Assembly: GCA_031277685.1 (NCBI GenBank)
Contig: JAITLV010000298.1
Span: forward strand, 1 to 64,000
Direction of reading: 5' to 3'
Source: Sphingobacterium sp.
GTDB taxonomy: Bacteria > Bacteroidota > Bacteroidia > Sphingobacteriales > Sphingobacteriaceae
Length of the DNA: 64,000 bases
Shown: piece by piece, positions 8,604 through 19,300 of the stretch
Layout: every line of letters starts with the position of its first letter
Position numbering within the stretch: the first letter of the stretch is position 1
Position numbers and translations under genes: made by a program
The notes under the pieces: generated by a model
Seen by the model: the letters and a program-made list of their open reading frames with translations, nothing else
Told to the model about the DNA's origin: nothing
Databases searched by the model: none

Positions 8604-11009
8604 CTACACCTGTGCCAATGTCAAACATTCTTGTTTTACGAAATCTTCCAATAGCGCTACTGCCTGATCATTCCCTCCGGCAGTTAGGAAGGTCTTCTGT
8701 ACCTCCTTGGCGGCATTTCGATAGATCGGGTTTTCCAGCAATTCAAATACTGTATCCCGTAGTGCATCGATGCGCATACGTTTGTATCGGATGCTAAGCC
8801 CGCATCCTGCTTGCTCAATAAGTTTGGCTGTATGAAAATGATCATAGGCAATAGGTGTGATCAGCATAGGCAGACCATTGGTGAAGGTGTCATTTACCGT
8901 ATTGAACCCCCCGTGGCAAATGACCATATCCATATGTGGCATCAAAGCAGATTGAGGGACAAAGCCGCTGACAATAAAATTAGAAGGCCATTCGTCAAAT
9001 ATTTCTGGCGGGGTAGCAGCGATAATCGTAACAGGTTGATCCGCAAAGGCCTCGATCAGTTTACCAAAAAATGCTTTTCGAATATCCACGAGCAGTGTGC
9101 CTAGAGATACAAATACTTTTGGAGTAGTGCTGGCGGCCAAACGCTCCCAGTCAAAAGGGGTATTGTTTGGACGACCTTTGACCGGTCCGACAAATTTCAT
9201 GTGTGGCGGTACCGTTTCAAAACCAGCAAAAGCCTGTGACGTAAAGATCAGGTTGAGCAGATGGGAATGTATAAAGATGCCTTCATCATTAATTCCCACA
9301 GCCTTTTGGAGGTCTTTGATCAGATTTTGCTGCCACTCAAATATCTTAGGTGCACTCTTTTCCGTGTCGCCCATGACGTCCGGTGGAACAGGTGTTGTCG
9401 TCACACAAGGGATCTGATGTTTATGTGCGAATAGCGCACCGCCAAAGGTAATGCAGTCGTTTACGATCACATCAGGCTGCCATTGGCCAAGAAGATGTTC
9501 CAATCCCGGCATCATCATTTTCGCGATCGGGACATAGGTTTCTTCCAGTGCCAGTTTCATGACTTCGGGACCCGAACAGGATGGGCCATCATCCTGACGT
9601 TTCAATAGCTGTTGGAGTTCCTCTTGAAAAGGTACCAGATCCGTTTCAGGATAAATATAACTTCCGCCTGCTGGGATATGATGATCGGCTAGTGGCGTTA
9701 TGCCGAACCACCGAACTTCATGTCCACGGGCAAGGAGGCTTGCACCGACACTTAATGTTGGGCTTATATGTCCAAAAAATGGTGGAACGACAAAGAGGAA
9801 CTTAGCCGGTATATCTGCTCTTGAAGCGATAGGAGTGGCAGTTTGTTCCAAGAGGTCTGCAGCGGTTTTTGTGCCTCCCGCATCGACAAAAGATTGACGT
9901 ACGATATGTGCAGCTTCACGATAGGTTGGATTATTCAAGATGGTATGGACACTATCTTTTAAATGATGTGCTTTAAAGCGATTAAAATTGAGTCGTTCGC
10001 CCGCTCCGGTACGTACCACGCGTCCTGCGACATGTGACTGATCGTAGGCGATTGGAACAACGACAAGCGGTAAACCCTGTGAAAGACTTTCAGAAACGGT
10101 ATTATGGCCGCCATGGCATACTACAGCGTCCAGATGTGGCAGTAGATCCAACTGTGGAATTTGTGGATAAACCATGAAATTCTTGGGCCAGGAAGCAAAT
10201 AACTGCGGATCCGAAACAACGACAACAGTCAAATCCTCGTAGGCAAAGGCATCAATTACCTTTTGAAAAAATGCTTTTTTATGGTCATGGTCAAAGGTGG
10301 TACCAATGCTGACCATGATTTTTTTTCGGTTGCTGGCATGCAGTTTATCCCAGTCAAATACTGCGGATACCCTGCGGTCTGCCAAAACGGGGCCTGTAAA
10401 CTTGTAGTTTGGCGAGAGTTCCATCTCACCAAAGAAATAACGGGATGTTAAGACGAGTGTAAGAAGATCCGAACAGTCCAAAGCCTTATTGCCCATGACA
10501 CCAAGTTCTTGCTGTAGGGCAACGATCTGTTTTTCTTCCCATTCGTGTACCTTAGGAAGTTCGCTGACAATTTTTATAGCAGCAGGAGCCGTGACAGTTG
10601 TTGCATAGTGGAGCCCCAGTTTCTTTGCCGCAATGGCAGCGGCGAATAATTGATGGTCACCGATTACCAGATCGGGAGCAAATGTTTCCAATAAAGTAAG
10701 AATGCCTTTATAACAATGTCTATTTAAAGGGATCAGTACATCTTCGTACAGAAATTTGATGCTATCAATACCATAAACTATTTTTTTTGAAATGAGATCT
10801 AGGTATTGTTCGCTTTCTTTTTTTTCTTCATCCGTCTGATCATATTGTATGAGCAATAACTTGCCACCTGCCGGAAGTTTATCGGTTAAGTTTTTGTCAA
10901 GACTGACCCAGGCCACTTCATGCCCTCTTTCCAGTAGCTCAGCACCAATGCTCAACGTCGGATTGACATGACCTGTCAGCGGGGGGACAACAAACGCAAA
11001 TTTAGCCAT
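8604..11009 (-). CDS. tandem two-domain GT1 (UGT/MGT-like) glycosyltransferase
   Basis: Protein of 801 residues made of two complete GT1 glycosyltransferases joined head to tail. Domain 1 (about 1-395) begins MAKFAFVVPPLTGHVNPTLS with the base-like His at about 14, and has the donor-binding segment CHGGHNTVSESLSQGLP near 297. Domain 2 (about 398-801) begins FLFVVPPFFGHISPTLSVG near 402 and has CHGGFNTVNDTFTNGLP near 696. GT1 enzymes of the macrolide/UGT type are usually near 400 residues and transfer a sugar from a nucleotide donor to a hydroxyl. The two halves are clearly diverged, so they probably add sugars at different steps. Both keep the HGG donor motif, so neither looks dead. The start overlaps the hydrolase gene by 8 bases. 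Fusion of two GT1 domains is uncommon. Confidence 0.92.
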   Translation of the reverse strand: MAKFAFVVPPLTGHVNPTLSIGAELLERGHEVAWVSLDKNLTDKLPAGGKLLLIQYDQTDEEKKESEQYLDLISKKIVYGIDSIKFLYEDVLIPLNRHCYKGILTLLETFAPDLVIGDHQLFAAAIAAKKLGLHYATTVTAPAAIKIVSELPKVHEWEEKQIVALQQELGVMGNKALDCSDLLTLVLTSRYFFGEMELSPNYKFTGPVLADRRVSAVFDWDKLHASNRKKIMVSIGTTFDHDHKKAFFQKVIDAFAYEDLTVVVVSDPQLFASWPKNFMVYPQIPQLDLLPHLDAVVCHGGHNTVSESLSQGLPLVVVPIAYDQSHVAGRVVRTGAGERLNFNRFKAHHLKDSVHTILNNPTYREAAHIVRQSFVDAGGTKTAADLLEQTATPIASRADIPAKFLFVVPPFFGHISPTLSVGASLLARGHEVRWFGITPLADHHIPAGGSYIYPETDLVPFQEELQQLLKRQDDGPSCSGPEVMKLALEETYVPIAKMMMPGLEHLLGQWQPDVIVNDCITFGGALFAHKHQIPCVTTTPVPPDVMGDTEKSAPKIFEWQQNLIKDLQKAVGINDEGIFIHSHLLNLIFTSQAFAGFETVPPHMKFVGPVKGRPNNTPFDWERLAASTTPKVFVSLGTLLVDIRKAFFGKLIEAFADQPVTIIAATPPEIFDEWPSNFIVSGFVPQSALMPHMDMVICHGGFNTVNDTFTNGLPMLITPIAYDHFHTAKLIEQAGCGLSIRYKRMRIDALRDTVFELLENPIYRNAAKEVQKTFLTAGGNDQAVALLEDFVKQECLTLAQV

Positions 11010-11784
11010 GGTTTCGTAATAATGGGTTAGATAAAAAATGAACGATAGTCTCCGCTATCTGAACAGGTTCTTGTATAGGGATATTATGATCACCAGGAAT
11101 AACTTCAAGCTGAGCGCCGGGGATTTTTGTTCGCAACCATTCACCTGTCGGTTTACAGTTTGATGCATCGCCATACAACAGTAAAGTGGATAGGGGCAAC
11201 GTTATCGCGTCCATTTCATGGAGAAAATGTTTCTCCTTGACCATATCGGCTTTGATGCTCGTCTGGTTGAATAAAAACTCATAGAGGCGATGATTTTTTT
11301 CAAATTGCCGTTTACCCATTTTCATTTTTGTTGTATCGGTAAAATTGGCGATATAATGTTCCAAAAACTCCTTGCTATATTCATCAATGATGTTGCGTGC
11401 TTTCTCATCTTGCGGATCAGGTGCCTCCATAACAATAAGGTGTGCCACACGATCAGGAATCTGTAATGCCGTTTTTAGCGCAATCAATCCCCCAAAACTG
11501 TACCCGAGGAGATGTACCTTTTGAAGCTGTAAGCTATCCATTAAGGCAATCAGATCGGATGACATATTTTCAAGATCATAGCCTTCTAATACACGTTCAC
11601 TCATGCCATGACTTTTGAGATCATACATGACTACGTGGAAATGCTGTGCCAAAATAGGAGCAATATTAAAATAATAGATAGAGAGGTTACTAAACATGCC
11701 GTGGATCAGCACCACCGTATGTTCAGCACCTTTGTTGAGTTCCTGAACGTGAACTTTTCTGCTGTTGACCGTAATTATTGGCAT
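11002..11784 (-). CDS. alpha/beta hydrolase, possible product-releasing thioesterase
   Basis: Protein of 260 residues with the alpha/beta hydrolase fold. The oxyanion loop is VVLIHGMFSN (about 24-33), the nucleophile elbow GYSFGG has Ser near 96, the acid Asp lies in LLLYGDAS (near 206) and the His in GDHNIPIQEP (near 233). The catalytic triad is therefore complete. It overlaps the ACP gene by 10 bases and the glycosyltransferase gene by 8. Neither megasynthase carries a thioesterase domain, so this protein is the best candidate for releasing the chain from the ACP or for proofreading it (type II thioesterase role). It could instead be an ester hydrolase acting on the finished lipid. The assignment of role is inference from the operon. 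Confidence 0.85.
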   Translation of the reverse strand: MPIITVNSRKVHVQELNKGAEHTVVLIHGMFSNLSIYYFNIAPILAQHFHVVMYDLKSHGMSERVLEGYDLENMSSDLIALMDSLQLQKVHLLGYSFGGLIALKTALQIPDRVAHLIVMEAPDPQDEKARNIIDEYSKEFLEHYIANFTDTTKMKMGKRQFEKNHRLYEFLFNQTSIKADMVKEKHFLHEMDAITLPLSTLLLYGDASNCKPTGEWLRTKIPGAQLEVIPGDHNIPIQEPVQIAETIVHFLSNPLLRNHG

Positions 11785-12074
11785 TCGTAGATATAATTGA
11801 TGATCATGCGAAGGTCAAGATTAATCAGTTGGTCCAGATCCATCGAAGATAACCAACCCGTGAAATCAATCTGGTCACCGAAATGTGCCTTGATTTTCTC
11901 TGAAAAAGATACAATTTCAATACTGTCCATTTCGAGGTCTTTAGTGAAAGAACTTTCTGCAGTGATATCCATCTCTTCTACAAATTCTTCGCCGATTACT
12001 TCAGTTATAAAGCCTTTTAATAAAGTGAATAATTCCTCCTCATTCAATTTTGCTGTCGTGTTTACAGTGTCCAT
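11775..12074 (-). CDS. free-standing acyl carrier protein
   Basis: Protein of 99 residues, acidic and mostly helical, as for acyl carrier proteins. The attachment site for 4'-phosphopantetheine is Ser near residue 51 in 'FTKDLEMDSIEIVSFSEKI' (usual motif D-S-L/I/M). It overlaps the KS-AT-DH-PPTase gene by 13 bases and the hydrolase gene by 10. Its own modifying enzyme is probably the phosphopantetheinyl transferase domain at the end of the neighbouring synthase. A separate ACP next to a synthase that already has two ACP domains suggests that it carries an acyl unit to the acyltransferases or a starter unit to the KS. Confidence 0.92.
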   Translation of the reverse strand: MDTVNTTAKLNEEELFTLLKGFITEVIGEEFVEEMDITAESSFTKDLEMDSIEIVSFSEKIKAHFGDQIDFTGWLSSMDLDQLINLDLRMIINYIYECQ

Positions 12075-15000
12075 CCGATAATATAATTTTGGTGTTTGAT
12101 TGTTTTTATTTCTATTTGATTAATCCAAAGGTGATCTCCTTGGATACGTTCTACTTCATGTCTTTTTGGATTGCCTTTTAGACCGGTTCCAAGGAATTTT
12201 CCATAAGCTTCCTTGGCCACCCAAAAACGGGTTGTCCATTCAGCTTGCTCCCTGTCTTTTAATAGTTCCATTTCAGCCTCAGTAAAAACCATTGGATAAA
12301 AGCCAGCGCTACGTTCTGCGATGAGTTCCATATCGATGCCCACTGGTTTATCCTGCTCTGCAATAGCCACGGCATCTTTTCCCTTGTGTGCGAGTGAAAT
12401 GTGGATGTCTTTGGTTGCATCTCCAAGCAGATAAGGTTTGCCAGCTTCGTCCGAACGGATCTCAAAGGTAATCGGATAGCAGGGAAGGTTCTTCTGACGG
12501 TTTAATAGCTGTCTTACTGCATCTTTTACGGCGACACGGCTTACCATCCAACTTTTTCGTCGGTTGGGCAGTAGCTGCTGATAATGTTGTTTTTCCGTTT
12601 GGTTAAAATACCGTTTAAGGATAAAATCCCAGGAAGCAACACGTGTATATGCCTGATGGAAGAAGAAGATTCCAGGTGCGAGTTCTGTCGAGAGACGATT
12701 GTATAAAGGAGACATGGAAACATTCCATAGTGCTTCGTCGATTTCTAGACGCCTATTTTGCCAGCCCCTGATCGCACACCATACTTTTCCGTTGCGGTGG
12801 AGCGTAATGTTTGCGACGGCAAATTCGTCGTTAAGTTCCGTAAGCATACAAGTACATTCAAATAAACCATTTTGGTCATGCATGTCAGCGAAGAACTCTA
12901 TTTCTTTGATTTTAACAGGGAATGCAATGCGATCTTGTGTCAGTGTAAGCTGTAGCCATAAGCCGAAAAGCTGTCCCGCATTATCCAGTAGCGAGCCTTT
13001 GCCGCCATTACCTTTGATTTTGCCTGTAATACCCTTTTTTCCAACAGTTGTCACTTCCACGATCCCTTGATAGGCTGTTCCATGAAACATATGCTTATCA
13101 TAGATCTCTTCAGAAGTACGTTCGATCGGTAAGGGTTCGCCTATAGAAAGGTCAAAGCTTGGAGCTGTGGGATATGCAGCAGCTAAAGCTACTTCCGCAT
13201 TCGCAAAATTCTCAATATCCAGATAAGCAAGCTTTGGAGTACGCCATTCGCCTTTAACCATTTTTTCAAAAGGTCTGGCCACGTTCATCCATTGAAATAC
13301 ACTTACCTGCATGATCTTATGGATGTTTAAACCAGATTGTTCTGCCTGTGCAATTTCGGCAAGCAGTTCAAAGATCATGGTCATCGGGATCACCGGTTCC
13401 ATGTCAGCGACTTCTGACCAGCCCTTTGGTTGCCGTAGTAGACTATGATCGATGAGATAAGGGTGACTAATGAGATTGACCTGTAGTTTCGTTGAAAAAT
13501 GTGTATTTACCGCATTTTCTAAGACAGTGGGCGGTGTCATTACTGGTGCAACAGCAGCTTGTGTCCTGTTTTGAAAAAGAGTTAATACTTCTTCTTGCAT
13601 CCGGATCATATCAGCGATGTTCTCCTGAAATGCCTGTACCAACGGATGATTTCCTTTTACAGTACTGTTAGGGGCAAGTTGTGGACGAACTGTATCAAAA
13701 GACTTCCCTAAGTTTTTGACCGCTTCAAAATTACGGACTAGAGGCGATCCCAGCTGTAACTTTATACCTTTATCTGTAGCTTTTTTTGCATGATTCTGTA
13801 TCTCCAAAAAATCCAGTGCAACCACTTTTCCTTCCACAAATAAGGCTGCTACGACACGTTGTAACTGTGCCAGCGCTGAACGCGTTGCTACGCTTGAAGC
13901 CAGTGTGCTGAATGCCTTTCCTTTCAGGGTATCGTCAATAAAACCAATCAATCCACCAGTACCTACCTGGATAAAGAAGCGGGCTCCTTCCGCATATAAC
14001 TTCTCTGTCAGTTCGCGGAAACGGACTGGCTGAACAAGGTGTTCGGCACTTAATTGGCGGATCGCCTGTTGATCCGAGGGATAAGGCATCAGCGTCGTAG
14101 CAGACCATAAAGGAATCTTTGTTTGCTGAAATTGTACTTTTTCCATTCCCGCCAGGATCAGCTCGAGCTTGTCAGCAACAAATGGTGAGTGGAAACCAGA
14201 CTGGAATGGCAGGATCTGATGGAATATCTGCTTCGCCTTCAGTTGGGGCACAAGTTCCTCCAAGGCGCTGTTGCTACCACATAAAATGATCTGGTGTGGG
14301 CAATTGTCGTTGGAAACATAAATATTAGGAATCTTGGCAATCAAAGGTGTGATTTCTTTAAGCCCTGTTCCAATTGCAATAAATTTAGAGTCCTTTAGTT
14401 CAAATGTCGTCGGGTTGAGTACATCAATAAGATCTTTGACCGAATTTGCTTCCGCCAATTCCGAGGAATAGCCTGCCAACCATTCACCTAAACTGTGTCC
14501 GGCATTCATATCAGGAAAAATACCTAGCTTTTTCAGGGAGTTATCCAAGATGCTACAGCTGTTGAAAATATGTAATGCATCATTCAACAGTCCCTCTCCT
14601 TCAGTTTGTATGGGAGCTGTCAATCCAAAATAACGGCTAACTGAATCAACTTCACCCTTTGCCAACCCATCTAGTCCAGGAAACACAAAGGCAACTTTAC
14701 CGCCTCCATGTAATAATGGGGTAGATGTATACCAGATATCCTGCTTGTTGCGCCAGTCTTTATCTTTGGTGACGATTTTGATTGCTTTTTCAATTCGTTC
14801 GGGTGTTGGATCAAATAGTGCGAGACGGTAATTGCCCTCACCTACCAGGCTGTCGTTATTTTGTAAGGCCGATAATAATTCAGCTTGTGTTGATCTGGCA
14901 AGTAATAAAACGGGGTCTTTTCTTGGTGTATCATAGCCAGCTAACACCACATGTGCATTAATACCTCCAAAACCGAAAGCATTGACTGCGGCTACCTTGG

Positions 15001-16306
15001 GTAAGCCTGTCTTTGACCAGCTTTTCGCATCCTGTACAGGTGCAAATCGCGTCTTTAGCATATCGACGGTCGGATTTTCACAATACAGTGTAGGGGGTAA
15101 TGTGTCGTAATGTAAAGCAAGGCAGGTTTTTATCAAACCTGCTATCCCTGCGGCTGGCATCGCGTGACCAATATTAGATTTGACTGAACCGATTCCAGCA
15201 AGTGGGGTTGTCTCATCTTTAGTGAAAAACTGTGATAAAGTCTGTAATTCTGTTTTGTCCCCAAGTGGAGTTCCCGTACCATGTGCCTCCAGATAACCGA
15301 TCTGTTTTTCATCCAGTTCAGCATTTGCCCAGGCCTGTTGTAAAGCTTTTAACTGACCTTTGACAGATGGGCTCATGACACTGGTGCCATGCCCGTCACT
15401 GCTTACGCCCACACCTTTGATGACAGCGTAAATCTTGTCTTGATCACGTACGGCATCCGTCAGTCGTTTTAATACCACAAAACCACAACCTTCACCGATA
15501 AGCAAGCCATCAGCATCCATACTGAAAGGTTTGATCTGCTGATTATGAGATAGTGCGCCCAACTGGGAAAAGATACTCCAAAAAGCAGCATTCTGTCCAG
15601 TATGTACACCACCTGCAATCATGATATCACTGCGGCCACGTTGTAATTCTTGTACTGCATGGTCTACTGCAATCAACGCACTGGCACAGGCGGCATCAAC
15701 AGTAAAGGCCACTCCACCCAGATTGAAGCGGTTGGCAACCAGAGAGGCAACTAGGTTGGGGATTAATCCCATTGCTGTATCTGGAGCAAAGCGACCCTTG
15801 CGTTCCTGAAATGCTTGCTTTACCTTTTCGATATCTGCTGCGGGTATCTGGGGTAAAAGTTCCTGTAAAAGGGTGGATATCTGTTCACCGGTACGTACAA
15901 TTTCTATTGCTCGGGTGGCACCTGGTCCGGTATAGTTCCCTTTCCCAATCACAATTCCCGCTCTTTCCAATGATACCTGTTTTTGAAATACGGCGGCATC
16001 CTCCAATGCTTTTTGTACCAGGTCGAGCGTGAGTAGGTGATCTGGTTCTGTACCTTCAACGGCAAGTGGTAAAATGCCAAATGCTGTTGGATCGAACACA
16101 TAGTCAGAGATAAAACCACCTCGTTTGCAATAAAAACGATCTACGGTTCCAGTGCTATCGCTAAAATGGATAGGATCAATCCGATCGGTTGGAACCAATT
16201 CGGTTGAATCGACTTTATTGATAATATTCTGCCAAAACATATGGGCATCCTGTGCGCCGGGAAAGACACAGGATAAGCCAACGATGGCAACATCTGTTTT
16301 TTTCAT
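12062..16306 (-). CDS. polyketide/fatty acid synthase KS-AT-DH-PPTase
   Basis: Multidomain synthase of about 1,414 residues. Ketosynthase (about 1-430): TVDAACASALIA with Cys near 207, EAHGTGTPLGDKTEL near 341 and NIGHAMPAAG near 379 give a full Cys-His-His triad. Acyltransferase (about 520-830): GHSLGE near 604 and FHSPF near 707. A hotdog dehydratase-like region (about 940-1210): HPYLIDHSLL near 948, FHGTAYQG near 1075 and DNAGQLFG near 1110. At the C-terminus a Sfp-type phosphopantetheinyl transferase (about 1240-1414): VGIDMEL near 1323 and WVAKEAYGK near 1365. No ACP or KR is present, so it must work with the adjacent synthase and the free ACP. ATG at 16306 is preferred to the TTG at 16312. 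A built-in PPTase means the system can activate its own carrier domains. Confidence 0.93.
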   Translation of the reverse strand: MKKTDVAIVGLSCVFPGAQDAHMFWQNIINKVDSTELVPTDRIDPIHFSDSTGTVDRFYCKRGGFISDYVFDPTAFGILPLAVEGTEPDHLLTLDLVQKALEDAAVFQKQVSLERAGIVIGKGNYTGPGATRAIEIVRTGEQISTLLQELLPQIPAADIEKVKQAFQERKGRFAPDTAMGLIPNLVASLVANRFNLGGVAFTVDAACASALIAVDHAVQELQRGRSDIMIAGGVHTGQNAAFWSIFSQLGALSHNQQIKPFSMDADGLLIGEGCGFVVLKRLTDAVRDQDKIYAVIKGVGVSSDGHGTSVMSPSVKGQLKALQQAWANAELDEKQIGYLEAHGTGTPLGDKTELQTLSQFFTKDETTPLAGIGSVKSNIGHAMPAAGIAGLIKTCLALHYDTLPPTLYCENPTVDMLKTRFAPVQDAKSWSKTGLPKVAAVNAFGFGGINAHVVLAGYDTPRKDPVLLLARSTQAELLSALQNNDSLVGEGNYRLALFDPTPERIEKAIKIVTKDKDWRNKQDIWYTSTPLLHGGGKVAFVFPGLDGLAKGEVDSVSRYFGLTAPIQTEGEGLLNDALHIFNSCSILDNSLKKLGIFPDMNAGHSLGEWLAGYSSELAEANSVKDLIDVLNPTTFELKDSKFIAIGTGLKEITPLIAKIPNIYVSNDNCPHQIILCGSNSALEELVPQLKAKQIFHQILPFQSGFHSPFVADKLELILAGMEKVQFQQTKIPLWSATTLMPYPSDQQAIRQLSAEHLVQPVRFRELTEKLYAEGARFFIQVGTGGLIGFIDDTLKGKAFSTLASSVATRSALAQLQRVVAALFVEGKVVALDFLEIQNHAKKATDKGIKLQLGSPLVRNFEAVKNLGKSFDTVRPQLAPNSTVKGNHPLVQAFQENIADMIRMQEEVLTLFQNRTQAAVAPVMTPPTVLENAVNTHFSTKLQVNLISHPYLIDHSLLRQPKGWSEVADMEPVIPMTMIFELLAEIAQAEQSGLNIHKIMQVSVFQWMNVARPFEKMVKGEWRTPKLAYLDIENFANAEVALAAAYPTAPSFDLSIGEPLPIERTSEEIYDKHMFHGTAYQGIVEVTTVGKKGITGKIKGNGGKGSLLDNAGQLFGLWLQLTLTQDRIAFPVKIKEIEFFADMHDQNGLFECTCMLTELNDEFAVANITLHRNGKVWCAIRGWQNRRLEIDEALWNVSMSPLYNRLSTELAPGIFFFHQAYTRVASWDFILKRYFNQTEKQHYQQLLPNRRKSWMVSRVAVKDAVRQLLNRQKNLPCYPITFEIRSDEAGKPYLLGDATKDIHISLAHKGKDAVAIAEQDKPVGIDMELIAERSAGFYPMVFTEAEMELLKDREQAEWTTRFWVAKEAYGKFLGTGLKGNPKRHEVERIQGDHLWINQIEIKTIKHQNYIIGWTL

Positions 16307-16325
16307 AATCAAAGGATATGACGGT

Positions 16326-19300
16326 TTACCAATTGTTGCCAGACATAATTAACACTTGGCTTTCCGTACCATATTTGATTTCGTTGAGGAAAATTTCTTT
16401 CCCTTCATCCAATGGAATAAGCGAGATGCCACGACGTTCATATTCAGTTTCTAGCGTTTGTGAAACCATGCCAGCACCTTTCCACGGGCCCCAGTTGATC
16501 GAAATAACCTTTCCTTTCAGACGCTTATTCAGGACATTGGCGTAGTCATCCAATACACTATTTGCAGCAGCATAATCTGTTTGGCCTTTGTTGCCGTAGA
16601 CGGATGCTATACTGGAGAATAAGACGACAAATTGACAATCTGAACGCAGCTGCTCAGCCAATACGCGCAAAGGCTTTACTTTGGTATCGAAGACACGTCC
16701 AAAGGAACTGGTTGTTTTTTGTTTGAAAAGTTTATCTTCCAACAGTCCCGCCCCATGAATAACACCATCAAGCTGTCCATATTTTTCATAAATCTGATGG
16801 AGTAGAGCTGTTAATCCTGTCTCATCACATAGATCCAATGATTCATAAACTACCGTGTTTCCTAAGCGTTCCATATCGCGAATGGTTCGAAGGATCTGAT
16901 TGTTTTTATAAATGCGGAGGGTTTCTTTCTCGATTTGTACTGGGGCATGAAATAGTCCCGATTGAATAAGATGAGCTCTGATCTGCTCCTTGGAAGTCAT
17001 TGTCTCCAAATCCTTCGAAATAGGAGTATCTTTTCTCGGGTCAACCGACCTGCCCACTAGGATGTATGTACAGGGATAGGAGGCCGACATATGTTTTACC
17101 AACTCAGAAGTAATGCCTTGACCACCGCCCAGGACCAAGACAACAGATTTTTGATCCAATTGAATCTGAACCTCCTCGCTACCTGTTGATAGTGGAGAAG
17201 GAATAATGTCGACAGTATGTCGCTGATCATTTTTGTAGATGACCTCGACAGTTTTATCGGTTGTTAAAATCTCTTTCAGTGTTATCTCCGCGATTTGATC
17301 TGTTTCCTTGGGTGTGTTTAGACTGATTAGCCTGCAATTAGTTTGTTCAAACTCACGGGCCAGACTTTTAAATAGTCCCGGGTAGCCTTGGTAATGCCGT
17401 AATGCGTGTGTATCATTTGTTTTCTCGACATGGGCTGGGATGTCCGAAATCAAATAGACCCATTTGGCCCGGTCAAGATCCATTTTTTTGATCAGATCGA
17501 CCTGATCGATAATGTTATGTTTGACTGTTGCTGAAAATATATCGGAAATAATCAAACCATCGAAGATGGCAAGATCATTTTCCGGATTGACCAATTCTGC
17601 AATTGCACCATGTTTTTCAAGCATGGTTTTGATGGCAAGTGTCTGTTGTCCCTCATCTGGGGCAATAGCGAAACGTTTGCCTTGCAGAATTTCTGTGCTG
17701 TGTGCGGAGATTGCATCTGTTGGTGTCAAATCAAAGCGCAGTCTGGATAACAAGTGTTGTTCTGGCGCTGTATCACTGATCTCACTTATCCAGGAGGCAA
17801 GACCATTCAACGTTTTAATGGCTGCCAATGTTTCCATCAGATCTTCGGCCTGTTCCAGCTGGTCGCCAAAACCAATTTTGGTCTTCAGTTCGGCGATGAT
17901 TTCCATTCGTTTAATAGAGTCAATACTCAAATCCGCTTCCAGGTCTAAATCTAAGCCAAGCATCTCTTTGGGATAACCTGTCTTTTCGCTGACAATATCT
18001 AAGATGGCTGTCTGTAGTTCCATAAGAGAGAACCGTGGTTTACTTGCTGTTGTTACGTTAGCAGGTGTTGTCGATACATGTGTTGTTGACTCAGTCTGTA
18101 CTCCTGTGAATTCTGTTAACCAGGAAACCAATCCATTCAGCGTTTTTATGGCAGCTAGCTGTTCCATGATTGTATCTTCATTTGCATGATCGAGGGTCAA
18201 GGTACCAAGCTCGCTCCGGAGTGTTCCAATAATTTCTACCCGTTTGATCGAATCGATACTAAGGTCAGCTTCTAGATCCATTTCCATGCCCAGCATTTCA
18301 TGTGGATAACCCGTTTTGTCACTCACTACCTGTAGCAATAAACTCTTAATGTCTTTGGAAGGTACTTGTACAGCTGCTGTGGCAATGGAATTACCGTTAA
18401 GGTTAGGTTGAACTACTGCTGATGGGATTTGACGATCTGCTACTACATTTGATGTTACAGGAGGATAGACTTCCATAGGTGTGACTTGCGGGCTTTGTCC
18501 CAAAAACGAAAGCATCACGTCACGCTGTGCCTGGATGAGCATTTTCATGCTATTTAAATACTCTTGCAACATACGTTCAGCGGCAGGTTGCATTTCTGCT
18601 GTTGTAGTTATAGGGTTGTTAAGGTTACTCATTTTAATGGGGTTTACTATTGGCAGGGCACCATTGACCGGAAGGGGGCCTGTAGTTGGATGTGCAGCTT
18701 GTCCATTGACACGCCAGATAGTAGGATTTTTCCTATATAGGTTTGGTTGGTCTAACTGGATGGATTGAACTTGACGGCCTTCAAAAAGTTTATCAATCGA
18801 AAAATTGCGGCCGGTTCCTAAGTATTGCGCAAGCATACATAGGAGATGTGTCAACTTGTTGCGGTTGCTGTCTTCTACATACAGTGTTAATTGATCTTGT
18901 TCTAGGCAGGATTTGGTCAAACCCGTCAATACTTTGCCTGGCCCCACTTCGATGAATATCCGTGCTCCATCCGCATACATGGCCTGAAGCTCTTCGACAA
19001 AACGGACAGGTTGGACTAAATGGTCGGTCAAACGTGCTTTTATTTCAGGTGCAGATTTAGGATATAAATTTGTTGTCGTATTTGACCAAACTGGAATTTG
19101 TGTCTCCTGAAAAGGAATGTCCTTCAATACATTTGCATATAACTCCTTTGATCTAGCGACTAAGGGACTGTGAAATGCACAGGCTACGGCTAGTTTTTTT
19201 GCGGAGATATGTTCCTGCTTCAATAGATCCATCAATTTCTCTATAGCAGCAGTGCTGCCTGCGACAACACATTGTGTTGGTGAATTATAATTCACTAGAT

